A stretch of DNA of 64,000 bases, taken from JACVRW01 sp963826165. Its GTDB lineage: Bacteria > Actinomycetota > Thermoleophilia > Solirubrobacterales > Thermoleophilaceae. The notes under the pieces are model-generated. The model was not told the DNA's origin and did no database searches. It saw only the letters and a program-made list of their open reading frames with translations. Both the position numbers and the translations under genes were made by a program. The DNA lies in assembly GCA_963826165.1 (NCBI GenBank), contig CAWGWC010000016.1:372001-436000 (forward strand), read 5' to 3'. This document shows positions 44,560 through 52,187 of this stretch, piece by piece. The first letter of the stretch is position 1. Each line of letters opens with the position of its first letter.

Positions 44560-45609
44560 CTACGACGGCAGCTGCGGCGGCAAGCCCAGCGTGCGGAGGA
44601 GCCCGGAGCCCAGGAAAGCCGTGACCGCCGCGATCCGATCGCCGCGCAGCGTGAGGACGTCGAGCGAGTGCGCCCTGTGGTGACCCTTCGCCTCGTCCCA
44701 GACGTAGCAGCCGACGGCCAGCTGGCCGTTCGCCTCCGTAAGGATGTGTCGCCAGCGCACTCCCGCAGCCATCGGCGCGGCGGCGTAGAAGATGGTGATT
44801 GCGTCGCGACCGCGATACCAGCCGGGGATGGGTGGCATGGCGAGCGTCGCGTCTTCGGTCAGCATCGCCGCCACCGCGTCGACGTCATTGCGCTCGAAGG
44901 CGTCCATGTAGCGCCGAGCGAGCTCCCGCACCGTGTCGTCGCCCAGCGCGCGCAGCGTTGCCTGCTGGCTCTGCTGCGGCATTCTCTCGTCGACCGCCCT
45001 GCGGGCGCGTTGGAGCGCGCTTTTCACCGAGGCGACGCTCGTGTCCAACATTCCTGCCACCTCCCGCGCCGAGAAGCCCAGAACCTCGCGCAGGATCAGC
45101 ACCGCCCGCTGCCTGGCCGGCAGATGCTGTAGAGCCACGATGAACGCAAGCTCGAGGCTCTCGAGGAGCTCGTAGCGGGCGGACGGCAGAAGATCAGGGT
45201 CCTCCATACCGAGCGCCTCATCTCGGTACGGACCAATCCAAACCGATTCCGCTGAAGGCGCCGCGAGGGCTGCGTGCGGGTCGGCCGGCGGACCGTAGTC
45301 GAGCGGAAGCACCCGCTTGGGCCGGCGCGCGACTGCGTCGAGGCAAGCATTGGTCACGATCTTGAAGAGCCACGAGCGAAGCGAGCTGCGGCCTTCGAAC
45401 TTCGGCAGCGCGCGCCAGGCTCGCAACATGGCCTCCTGGACGGCGTCCTCCGCGTCTTCGACCGAGCCGAGCATTCGGTACCCGTGCGCACGCAAACCGG
45501 CGCGGTGGGGCTCGACGAGCCGCCGGAACGCGTGCTCGTCCCCCGCCTGAGCCTGCTCGAGCAGCCCGCGCTCCTGAACCTCCAGTCTCACATTCTTGAC
45601 ACTCATCAC
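44560..45609 (-). CDS. ECF-like sigma factor with C-terminal SnoaL domain (TIGR02960/SigX5-type)
   Basis: 349 residues. Region 2 is AFRRLVEPHRAGLRAHGYRMLGSVEDAEDAVQEAMLRAWRALPKFEGRSSLRSWLFKIVTNACLDAVARRPKR. Region 4 is LELAFIVALQHLPARQRAVLILREVLGFSAREVAGMLDTSVASVKSALQRAR. A C-terminal SnoaL/NTF2 domain (about 230-340) has AMLTEDATLAMPPIPGWYRGRDAITIF. In this subgroup the SnoaL domain is thought to control sigma activity in place of an anti-sigma factor. The start could be 45609 or 45606 (MM). It is divergent from a VOC gene, a common partner. Confidence 0.88.
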   Translation of the reverse strand: MMSVKNVRLEVQERGLLEQAQAGDEHAFRRLVEPHRAGLRAHGYRMLGSVEDAEDAVQEAMLRAWRALPKFEGRSSLRSWLFKIVTNACLDAVARRPKRVLPLDYGPPADPHAALAAPSAESVWIGPYRDEALGMEDPDLLPSARYELLESLELAFIVALQHLPARQRAVLILREVLGFSAREVAGMLDTSVASVKSALQRARRAVDERMPQQSQQATLRALGDDTVRELARRYMDAFERNDVDAVAAMLTEDATLAMPPIPGWYRGRDAITIFYAAAPMAAGVRWRHILTEANGQLAVGCYVWDEAKGHHRAHSLDVLTLRGDRIAAVTAFLGSGLLRTLGLPPQLPS

Positions 45610-45686
45610 CTACTTGGACCCGCGAAGCCGGCGAAAAGCATCGCCGCCGATTCCTCTCGGCGACCGTGGCGGTCTACCCATCCGAC

Positions 45687-46079
45687 ATGAAGCAAACCTC
45701 GAGTAATGCGGTCGTCCATCTGGAACTGCACACCGACAACCTCGCTCGCGCGTGCGCGTTCTACCGAGAGCTCTTCGGGTGGCGAGCCGCCACCATTCAC
45801 GCTGGCTCAGGCTCGTATCAGGCACTCGAACTCGGAGATTGCATCGGGGGCGGCGTCGTCGAGTGCGAAACCAACCGACCCGTCTGGCTGCCCTACGTCG
45901 AGGTCACAGACATCAGCGTGGCCAGCGAGCAGGCGCGCCGGCTAGGAGCCGCGGTGCTGCTGAAGACGCGTGAGGGGCCCGCAGGATGGCGAAGCGTCGT
46001 CGAAGTCCCCGCCGGCGGCGAGCTCGCCTTCTGGCAGCCGAAGACGCGCACCGACATTGGCCGCGCGTCGCTTTCGTGA
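45687..46079 (+). CDS. VOC/glyoxalase-superfamily protein
   Basis: 130 residues with VVHLELHTDNLARACAFYRELFGWRAATIH at the N-terminus and PYVEVTDISVASEQARRLGAAVLLKTREGPAGWRSVVEVPAGGELAFWQPK at the C-terminus, i.e. two beta-alpha-beta-beta-beta modules. The metal ligands of true glyoxalases are only partly recognisable (His in VVHLEL, Glu in GGELAFW). ATG 45687 is preferred over a GTG at 45666. It is a typical neighbour of SigX5-like sigma factors. The gap 45610-45686 shows no clear promoter. Confidence 0.78.
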   Translation: MKQTSSNAVVHLELHTDNLARACAFYRELFGWRAATIHAGSGSYQALELGDCIGGGVVECETNRPVWLPYVEVTDISVASEQARRLGAAVLLKTREGPAGWRSVVEVPAGGELAFWQPKTRTDIGRASLS

Positions 46080-46092
46080 ACGGAGAACGTCA

Positions 46093-46506
46093 ATGAACAT
46101 CGCAAACGAGCTCTCCGACCGCTACGTGGCGGTCTGGAACGAAGCAGATCCCGAGCGGCGCCGAGCCATGGTCGCCGAGTTGTGGGCACCTGACGGTGAG
46201 CACCTGCTCATACCACCACGGGAGGTCCGCCAAGCGGCGGCGGAGATGAGCATGAACTCGGTATTCGAAGTCCGGGGTCATCCAGAGCTCAACGCTCGCG
46301 TCGCCGACACCTATGAGCGATTCATCGCCCCGGGGGAGTACGACTTCCGCCGCCGCGACGAAGCGGAGCGGCTCCGCGACGTGGTCAAGTTCAGATGGGA
46401 GATGGTCTCGACCGACGACGGCTCTGTCGCCGCCATCGGACTCGAGTTCCTGGTGATCGATCCCCAGGGACGAATCCTCAACGACTATCAGTTCATCGAG
46501 AGCTGA
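46093..46506 (+). CDS. SnoaL-like (NTF2-fold) protein
   Basis: 137-residue small protein: MNIANELSDRYVAVWNEADPERRRAMVAELWAPDGEHLLIPPREVRQAAAEM, then VRGHPELNARVADTYERFI, ending EFLVIDPQGRILNDYQFIES. The fold is that of the SnoaL/DUF4440 group. It lies 13 bp after the VOC gene and probably belongs to the same transcript, under the divergent sigma/SnoaL gene. The function is not assignable. Confidence 0.78.
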   Translation: MNIANELSDRYVAVWNEADPERRRAMVAELWAPDGEHLLIPPREVRQAAAEMSMNSVFEVRGHPELNARVADTYERFIAPGEYDFRRRDEAERLRDVVKFRWEMVSTDDGSVAAIGLEFLVIDPQGRILNDYQFIES

Positions 46507-46534
46507 CCGGCGTGGCCCAGACGCACACTTGGTC

Positions 46535-47170
46535 ATGAAGGCTTCCATCACGTTGCTCCTCCTGGCCGCGCTCGCGCTCGTGGGCTGCACCATCGGCGAC
46601 GACGGGCCGCGCACCACGCAGTCGCGCGACGTCGCGGCCTTTACCCGCGTCGACAACTCTGACTCGGTCGACGTGCGGCTCCGCGTCGGCGAGCCCCAGC
46701 GCTTGCGGGTCCGCGCCGGCGCGAAGGTGATCGACGACGTCGGCACAGAGGTACGCGACGGCACGCTGTACCTGAGCTTCGACCGCGACGGCTTCGGCGT
46801 CAGCGATGTCGTCGTCGAGGCCTCCGTGCCCGAGCTGACGGGCATCGAAGTCTCTGGGTCGGGCGACATCGACGCCTACGGCATCGACGCCGACGCCTTC
46901 GAGGCACGTTCGGACGGCTCGGCCGATATCGCACTTGACGGCACGGCAGAGCGGCTCGCGCTCGACCTGGACGGCTCAGGCGAGGCCTATCTGGCCGACC
47001 TGACGACGCGCGACGCCCACGTGATCGTGACCGGCTCGGGCGATGCCGACGTGCGCGCCGAGCAGCGGCTCCACGTCTACCTCGACGGGTCTGGCGACGT
47101 GCGCTACCACGGCGACCCCGTGCTCACCCGACGCCTCGACGGGTCGGGCGACCTCAGCCGGGCAGACTGA
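46535..47170 (+). CDS. DUF2807 lipoprotein (head-GIN-domain-like)
   Basis: 211-residue exported lipoprotein. Signal MKASITLLLLAALALVGCTIGDDG has a lipobox (LVGC, Cys 18). The rest is a repetitive beta structure with the family signature: IEVSGSGDIDAYG, SDGSADIALDG, DLDGSGEAYLADL, VTGSGDADVRA and DGSGDVRYHG. DUF2807 proteins sit at cell surfaces and their role is not known. The ATG at 46535 is used. The stop lies 5 bp before a 46-bp tRNA-His-derived direct repeat. Confidence 0.85.
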   Translation: MKASITLLLLAALALVGCTIGDDGPRTTQSRDVAAFTRVDNSDSVDVRLRVGEPQRLRVRAGAKVIDDVGTEVRDGTLYLSFDRDGFGVSDVVVEASVPELTGIEVSGSGDIDAYGIDADAFEARSDGSADIALDGTAERLALDLDGSGEAYLADLTTRDAHVIVTGSGDADVRAEQRLHVYLDGSGDVRYHGDPVLTRRLDGSGDLSRAD

Positions 47171-47175
47171 CTTTC

Positions 47176-47221
47176 GAGGGTGAGCGACGGGACTCGAACC
47201 CGCGACCGCCTGGACCACAAC
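47176..47221. repeat. 46-bp direct repeat of the tRNA-His 3' half (attachment-site-like)
   Basis: A 46-bp block identical to 52048-52093. It covers the T-arm, variable loop, acceptor 3' strand and the 3' part of the anticodon arm of tRNA-His, and stops exactly inside the anticodon loop (CACAAC), where 47222 onwards diverges. Identity ending at a tRNA anticodon/T-arm boundary is the form left by site-specific integration at a tRNA gene. The interval between the two copies is 4.9 kb. No integrase gene is found in it. Confidence 0.7.
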
Positions 47222-47514
47222 ACGATGCGGTATTCCAGTGGGCTGCGGCTCAGTCGGCAGAAACCGCTTCCGAACGGGATTTGGACCGTTTCTAGGCGGT
47301 CGTGACTCCAGTGGCTTCCGGGGTGTTCCGTTACCACCCTGTTGTCACCCTGCGGCAGGGCTGGTCAGCCAGCGGCGGCCGTCGTTCCACGCCGAAAGGA
47401 GCAGCGCCGGGTGCACGTCCGGCGTTTCGGTGCTGCGCACTTCACCAACGTCGGGGGCGACGCTCCCGCTCTGCGCGAAGCGACAGTCCGTGCTGCTGGT
47501 TGGTGCGTGAGGCG
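47222..47514. other. Non-coding 293-bp stretch after the tRNA-like repeat
   Basis: No gene-like frame with family resemblance was found on either strand, only short open frames. An AT-poor inverted pattern (CCGCTTCC..., AGGCGGTC) lies at 47260-47300. It could be a decayed element end. It starts directly after the anticodon-loop edge of the repeat and runs to the stop of the SDR gene at 47515. Confidence 0.4.
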
Positions 47515-48252
47515 TCAGGCGAGTGGCGTCCCCGTGAAGCGCTCTAGGCTCTCGAGCAGGTCGTCCTGGAAGCCCTCGTCGTGGGCACTGGGAGCCGGGT
47601 CCGCTCGGCGCTGGTGGTACCAGTAGCCGCCTGAGGTCCGCGCCTCCGGGTCGCCGCTCGTGGCGAGCCACTCCTGGGTCAGGTGCCCGAGGCGCAGATC
47701 GTCGGGCGCGCCCGCGCCGCCCATCCTCGTGGGAACCCAGCCCGGGTCTACCGCGTTGCTCAGTACGTCCTTCCAGAGGCGGGCGACCGAGGCCGCGAGC
47801 GTCGTGACGAAGAGCTTGCTGTCCGAGTAGGAGGCCGTCGCCCGGCCGCCGCTCCAATCGAGCCCGTCGAGCTCGGGTCGGCCGCCGCGGTGCATGCCGC
47901 TGCTCAGGTAGACGAGGCGCCGCGGGCGATCGATGAGCGCGGTGAGCAGGTAGGGCGCGACCACGTTGACCGGCAGGATCTGCGCGCCGCGGACCACGCC
48001 GGCGTTGTGGATCACCGCGTCCATCTGCCCGAGGTTGTTGACCTGGCTCGCCACGCCGCGCGTCTCCTCGAGGTCGGACAGGTCACCAACGACGGCCGCG
48101 GCGCCCCGCTCCACGAGGTCGCTCACGACTGCTAGGCGGTTGCGGTTTCGAGCGTGGACTACGACTTCGTGCCCCTGCTCGAGGAGCGTGTCCGCCGCGG
48201 CCCGGCCGAGTCCGTCGGCGGAGCCGGTGATGAAGACGTGCGAGCCGCTCAC
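47515..48252 (-). CDS. Short-chain dehydrogenase/reductase
   Basis: 245-residue SDR. The cofactor motif is TGSADGLGRAAADTL, NAG is in IHNAGVVRG, and the catalytic Y-x3-K is YSDSK (SGGRATASYSDSKLFV). It ends in a non-classical C-terminus that is Pro/Ser rich. The GTG at 48252 overlaps the cupin stop by 4 bp, so it is the last gene of a five-gene operon (SDR, SDR, lipoprotein, cupin, SDR). The substrate is not assignable. Confidence 0.82.
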   Translation of the reverse strand: MSGSHVFITGSADGLGRAAADTLLEQGHEVVVHARNRNRLAVVSDLVERGAAAVVGDLSDLEETRGVASQVNNLGQMDAVIHNAGVVRGAQILPVNVVAPYLLTALIDRPRRLVYLSSGMHRGGRPELDGLDWSGGRATASYSDSKLFVTTLAASVARLWKDVLSNAVDPGWVPTRMGGAGAPDDLRLGHLTQEWLATSGDPEARTSGGYWYHQRRADPAPSAHDEGFQDDLLESLERFTGTPLA

Positions 48253-48656
48253 GCGGCCGGCGCGGCCGAGTACTCCTCGTCCGACACGTGCTCGCCCCAA
48301 GTAACCGGGCTGCCGCTCTCGTCGTTCTGCTGCATGGCGATGTGGACCATGAAGCGGTTGGGAGCGGCCCCGTGCCAGTGGTGTTCGCCCGGCTCGAAGA
48401 AGACGCGGTCTCCCGGTCGGATCTCCTCGATCGGGCCGCTCTCGCGCTGGCAGAGGCCGACGCCCTCGGTGACGAAGATCGTCTGCCCGTGCGGATGGGT
48501 ATGCCAGGCGGTGCGCGCGCCGGGCGTGAAGTGGACCGCCGCGGCCGCGAAGGTCGAGGTCGCCTCAGGGGTGGCTACGGCGTCGATGTAGACGTCGCCG
48601 GTGAACCACTCGGCTGGACCTTTCTGGGTGTCGATGTGGTTTCGGGTGATCTGCAT
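48249..48656 (-). CDS. Cupin-domain protein (mandelonitrile-lyase-like cupin)
   Basis: 135-residue single cupin. Metal-site residues are seen as TAWHTHPHGQTIFVTEG (His-His-Gln/Glu) and the second motif PGDRVFFEPGEHHWHGA. This resembles the small cupins annotated as (R)-mandelonitrile lyase or carboxymuconolactone-associated cupins. The start is ATG 48656 with AGGAGAACAGCACC upstream. It lies between a lipoprotein and an SDR in one operon. Enzymatic activity is not proven. Confidence 0.82.
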   Translation of the reverse strand: MQITRNHIDTQKGPAEWFTGDVYIDAVATPEATSTFAAAAVHFTPGARTAWHTHPHGQTIFVTEGVGLCQRESGPIEEIRPGDRVFFEPGEHHWHGAAPNRFMVHIAMQQNDESGSPVTWGEHVSDEEYSAAPAA

Positions 48657-48790
48657 GGTGCTGTTCTCCTGACACGGATTGAACGTTGGCGGGCGCGGGG
48701 AGCCGATCGCGAGCAGAGAGCGTCGTAGACGAGCCTCCGTGGCTTGGGGTGCACCGAGGCCCAAGTTTCCGTTCTGTTCGCTGTTCCTGG

Positions 48791-49369
48791 TCAGTCGGCG
48801 GGTTCGACGGTGATGCGGACATCGGCGTCCGGCTGGCGGATCGCGTCAACGTTCCCGTCGATTACGCCGATATGGACGATGCCGTTGAAGTAGGGGGCGG
48901 CGTCGTCGTAGTAGAAGACGAGGTCGCCCCCGGGGGAGAAGTAGCCGATGTCGCCGGCGGACGGATCGTGGCCTTCCGGCGCTCCTGGGGTTGACAGTCG
49001 GTTCGGGAGCCGGGCAGTCTTTTCGGCGTTGTTGTGGTCTCTGACGGTGAGCGTCTGGGGCAGTTGATCGGCCATGTCCCGTGCGGTGGCGTTGTTGTGC
49101 AGCGTCCCCGACAGCGTCGTGCCACCGACTCTCACGCGAATGCGTGTGCCTCCGGGGGGTTCGTCGTCTCGGCTGTCGGAGGTCACGGTCGAGGTGTCCT
49201 GCGGAGATGTGCTGGTCGCGGATTGGTCGGCGCCCCGCTCACCGTCTTCGTCTGCGCCGCCACATGCCGCCAGCGAGGAGACAGCGAGCAGCGCCAGCAC
49301 CACGGAGCTGAGAGACCGGTTTCGGCCGTGATCGGGTGCGCTCTTGGTTGTCAGTGCTTTCGGTCTCAC
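48791..49369 (-). CDS. Lipoprotein with cyclophilin-like fold domain
   Basis: 192 residues. The signal SSVVLALLAVSSLAACGG carries a lipobox Cys (about residue 36), then an Asp/Ser/Thr-rich linker, then a compact domain: RIRVRVGGTTLSGTLHNNATARDMADQLPQTLTVRDHNNAEKTARLPNRLSTPGAPEGHDPSAGDIGYFSPGGDLVFYYDD. This matches the cyclophilin_like_fold (PF18050-type) proteins found next to SDRs and cupins. The GTG at 49369 starts 4 bp after the SDR stop. The 134-bp gap before the cupin holds no clear feature. Confidence 0.72.
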   Translation of the reverse strand: MRPKALTTKSAPDHGRNRSLSSVVLALLAVSSLAACGGADEDGERGADQSATSTSPQDTSTVTSDSRDDEPPGGTRIRVRVGGTTLSGTLHNNATARDMADQLPQTLTVRDHNNAEKTARLPNRLSTPGAPEGHDPSAGDIGYFSPGGDLVFYYDDAAPYFNGIVHIGVIDGNVDAIRQPDADVRITVEPAD

Positions 49370-49372
49370 GCA

Positions 49373-50158
49373 CTACCTTGCGGTGTAGCCGCCGTCGACG
49401 GGAAGAGCGACGCCGACAACGAAGCTCGCGCCTGGGCTGCAGAGCCACAGCACGGCCGCGGCCATCTCCTCCGGTCGGCCCAGTCGGGCGATCGGTTGGG
49501 TCGCGGTCGCTTCGTCCGGGTCGAGTTCGCCGTTAGCGATCATCTCGGCGACCATCGGGGTTTCAATGGTCCCTGGGCAGATGGCGTTGATGCGAATGCC
49601 CCGGGAGGCGTATTCCAGCGCGGCGCTCTTGGTCAGACCGAGAACTCCGTGCTTGGTGGCGTGGTAGGCGGCGCGGCCGGGATTGCCCACCAGCCCACCG
49701 AGCGAGGAATTGTTGACGATCGCGCCGCTGTCTTGGGCGCGCATTTGGCCCAGCTCGTGCTTCATACAAGCCCACACTCCGCGCAGGTTGATCGCGCTGA
49801 CGCGGTCGAACTGGTCGGCGGTCTCGTCGGCGGCGTCGGTGGGCGGGACCATGATCCCGGCGTTGTTGAAAGCCATGTCCAGCCGGCCGAATTGGCTGAC
49901 GGTCTGTTCGACCATGGCCGCGACCTGTTTCTCGTCCGCGACATCGCAGGTCACCGCGATCACGTCGTGTCCAGCTGCGGTCAGCTCCTCCGTCGCCGCG
50001 TGGAGCGCCTGCTCGTTGAGGTCGGCGAGCGCAACTCCCGCGCCCGCCTGCACGAACGCGCGGGCGGTCGCGAGGCCCATGCCCGAGCCGGCCCCGGTGA
50101 CCAGCGCGGCCTGGCCGCGAAAGTCATAGGTCGGGTTCATTCGGGGCATCGTGTTCAC
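49373..50158 (-). CDS. Short-chain dehydrogenase/reductase
   Basis: 261 residues, classical SDR. TGAGSGMG is the cofactor motif, NNAGIMVPP follows, catalytic Ser is in VNNSSLGG, and Y-x3-K is YHATK. The C-terminus has GEPEEMA-type LGRPEEMAAAVLWLCSPGASFVVGVALPVDGGYTA, typical of 3-oxoacyl-ACP-reductase-like SDRs. The GTG at 50158 overlaps the stop of the upstream SDR gene by 4 bp; an ATG at 50149 is the alternative. Confidence 0.86.
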   Translation of the reverse strand: MNTMPRMNPTYDFRGQAALVTGAGSGMGLATARAFVQAGAGVALADLNEQALHAATEELTAAGHDVIAVTCDVADEKQVAAMVEQTVSQFGRLDMAFNNAGIMVPPTDAADETADQFDRVSAINLRGVWACMKHELGQMRAQDSGAIVNNSSLGGLVGNPGRAAYHATKHGVLGLTKSAALEYASRGIRINAICPGTIETPMVAEMIANGELDPDEATATQPIARLGRPEEMAAAVLWLCSPGASFVVGVALPVDGGYTAR

Positions 50159-50898
50159 CAGGGCTGGTTCGCGGGGCCAACGGTGAATTCGCTGATGGTT
50201 GTGTCCTCGGGTTGGTCGATCGCCATCGCCACCACGCCTGCGATTCGCTCGGGCGGGATCTCATACGTGTCGTACAGCCCCCCCATCTGCTCGGCCGTGT
50301 CCTTATGGCTGATGGTGCCCAGCAGCTCGGTCCCGATCGCGGCGGGGTAGATCGTGGCAGTGCGGATGTTCGTCCCCTCGGTGGCGGACTCCATGCGGAG
50401 GACCTCCATGAAGTCACGTACGAACCACTTCGTCCCGCCGTACACCGCCCCGCCCGGGTACGCCTTGAGCCCGGCGACCGAGGAGTTCGCGATGACGTGC
50501 CCGGACTTCTGCTCGATGAACGTGGGCAGCACGGCGGCGACGCCGTTCAGGACGCCCTTGATGTTCACGTCGACCATCTGGTGCCAGTCGTCGGTCCGCA
50601 GCGCTGACAGGGGGGAGTTCGGCATGAGGCCAGCGTTGAGGAAGATGGCGTCGACGCGCCCGAAAGTCTCCTTGGCGAGGTTGACGATGGCGTCGTTACC
50701 GGACTGCTCCGTGACGTCCAACTCCCCGTAGACGGCCTGGCTGCCGGCCCTCTTGATCTCGTCGACGATCTGCGCGAGCTTGTCTTCGCGCCGCGCACCA
50801 AGGACGACCTTGGCGCCCTCGCTCGCAAGCAGCTTGGCGGTCGCTTCGCCGATTCCGGATGACGCTCCGGTGATGATTACGACCTTGTCCTGGATCAT
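50155..50898 (-). CDS. Short-chain dehydrogenase/reductase
   Basis: 247-residue classical SDR and first gene of the minus-strand operon. TGASSGIGEATAKLLASEGAKVVLGARR is the cofactor region, then LNAGLMP, Ser in IANSSVAG and Y-x3-K in YGGTK. It resembles NADP-dependent oxidoreductases of the YdfG/serine-dehydrogenase-like group. The ATG at 50898 faces the divergent regulator at 51050 across 151 bp with an inverted repeat. Confidence 0.87.
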   Translation of the reverse strand: MIQDKVVIITGASSGIGEATAKLLASEGAKVVLGARREDKLAQIVDEIKRAGSQAVYGELDVTEQSGNDAIVNLAKETFGRVDAIFLNAGLMPNSPLSALRTDDWHQMVDVNIKGVLNGVAAVLPTFIEQKSGHVIANSSVAGLKAYPGGAVYGGTKWFVRDFMEVLRMESATEGTNIRTATIYPAAIGTELLGTISHKDTAEQMGGLYDTYEIPPERIAGVVAMAIDQPEDTTISEFTVGPANQPW

Positions 50899-50998
50899 GT
50901 TGCACCCTCCGCGTTGCAGGTTTTGGTATCGGTGGGATTCATGAGGGGGTCTCCTGAGTCGTGGGTCTCCGACGGTAGGTCAGGAGGCCATCGCCTAA

Positions 50999-51022
50999 GG
51001 GGGGCTGTTGGCACCCCCCAAC
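50999..51022. promoter_or_regulatory. Inverted repeats upstream of the XRE-type regulator
   Basis: GGGGGG (50999-51004) and CCCCCC (51014-51019) flank CTGTTGGCA, and GTTGG (51007-51011) pairs with CCAAC (51018-51022). They lie 28 bp before the GTG of the regulator and 101 bp from the divergent SDR start. This is a candidate binding site for that regulator or a leader hairpin. No clear -35/-10 was seen. Confidence 0.35.
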
Positions 51023-51049
51023 GGCAGCCCGGGAACTAGCCTCCTGGCC

Positions 51050-51889
51050 GTGGATCCCAGGCGCGAGGTGCGCGAGTTCCTGATGTCTCGTCGCGCAAAG
51101 GTCACGCCCGAGCAGGTCGGACTGCGTGTGCTGCACGGGGACCCGCGGCGTGTCCCGGGGCTCCGCCGCGAAGAGGTCGCGGAACTGGCCGGGGTCAGCG
51201 TCGACTACTACACGCAGCTCGAACGCGGGGACGTGCACGGCGCATCAGACAGCGTCCTGCACGCCGTCGCGCGCGCCCTGCGCCTCAACGAGGCCGAGCG
51301 CACCCACCTGTTCGACCTCGCCCGCGCCCGCGCAGGCGCCGGCGCCGCGGCATCGCCGGATGTCCTGCGTCCGACCGTGCAACGCACGCTCGACGCCTTC
51401 ACCGGCGGCATGGCACTGGTCCGCAACCGGCGCTGGGACTACTTGGCCGCCAACGCGCTCGGCCGTGCCGTCTATGCGGAGATCTTCGACGGCCGCACCG
51501 GCGCACCCAACCACGTCCGATACGTCTTCCTCGACCCGCGCGCCCGGAGGTTCTTCGACGACTGGCCGGTCGTCGCCCACGACACGGCGCGCATCCTGCG
51601 CGCCGAAGCCGGGCGCGACCCGCTCGACCCGGGACCGGCCGCGCTCATCGACCAGATGCTCGAAATCAGCGCAGACTTCCGCGCCGTCTGGGAACAGCAC
51701 GACGTCCGACTCCCAGCCGCCGGCCGCCACCGCTTCCGACATGTCGAGGTCGGGACGCTCGACCTCGTGTTCGAGTCGGCGGTCTTGCGCGCCGACCCAG
51801 GTTTGACGCTTCTGCTGGCGACCCCCCACCCCGGCTCCCCAACCGCGGCTGCGCTCGACCGTCTCGGCGCCCCCCGCCCAAACCCTTGA
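51050..51889 (+). CDS. Helix-turn-helix (XRE) regulator with MmyB-like ligand-binding domain
   Basis: 279 residues. The N-terminal XRE HTH reads VPGLRREEVAELAGVSVDYYTQLERGDVHGASDSVLHAVARALRLNEAERTHLFDLAR (about 35-95). The C-terminal MmyB-like PAS-type domain has VQRTLDAFTGGMALVRNRRWDYLAANALGRAVYAEIF and FLDPRARRFFDDW, ending HPGSPTAAALDRLGA. GTG 51050 is chosen at the conserved VDPRREVREFL; an earlier start at 51008 would sit in the inverted repeat. It is divergent from the SDR operon, which it probably controls. Confidence 0.87.
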   Translation: MDPRREVREFLMSRRAKVTPEQVGLRVLHGDPRRVPGLRREEVAELAGVSVDYYTQLERGDVHGASDSVLHAVARALRLNEAERTHLFDLARARAGAGAAASPDVLRPTVQRTLDAFTGGMALVRNRRWDYLAANALGRAVYAEIFDGRTGAPNHVRYVFLDPRARRFFDDWPVVAHDTARILRAEAGRDPLDPGPAALIDQMLEISADFRAVWEQHDVRLPAAGRHRFRHVEVGTLDLVFESAVLRADPGLTLLLATPHPGSPTAAALDRLGAPRPNP

Positions 51890-52050
51890 CTCGGCTTCCA
51901 CGGGGGCGTCTCGCTTGGTTGGACTCGCAGAAGTCCCTGCAAGATCGATTATTCGGGGAAGCGGGAGCGACCTCAAGGACGCAGGGAGCGTGGCGTGCAT
52001 CGCACGCGAGCGACCGAGGACGCCGAAGCGCGACGGTTCGCAGCCTTGAG

Positions 52051-52124
52051 GGTGAGCGACGGGACTCGAACCCGCGACCGCCTGGACCACAACCAGGAGC
52101 TCTACCGACTGAGCTACGCCCACC
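52051..52124 (-). tRNA. tRNA-His (GTG anticodon)
   Basis: Cloverleaf read on the minus strand: acceptor 5' GTGGGCG (with G-1 at 52124) pairing with CGCTCAC, one G.T pair; D-arm GCTC-AGTCGGTA-GAGC; anticodon arm CTGG-TTGTGGT-CCAG with anticodon GTG; T-arm GCGGG-TTCGAGT-CCCGT; discriminator C. The 3' CCA is not encoded. The extra 5' G opposite the C discriminator is typical of tRNA-His. A possible -10 TACATT lies 14 bp upstream (52143-52138). Its 3' 46 bases recur at 47176. Confidence 0.95.
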
Positions 52125-52187
52125 GCGAGACGTTCGGAATGTAGCAGCGGTCCGAGCGGCGGCCGGACGACCTCGAGAGGCCTGCGG

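Noticed and set aside
47222..47514. Possible integrase remnant after the tRNA-like repeat
   Set aside because: No tyrosine- or serine-recombinase motif (R-H-R-Y or catalytic Ser region) was found in either strand of 47222-47514.
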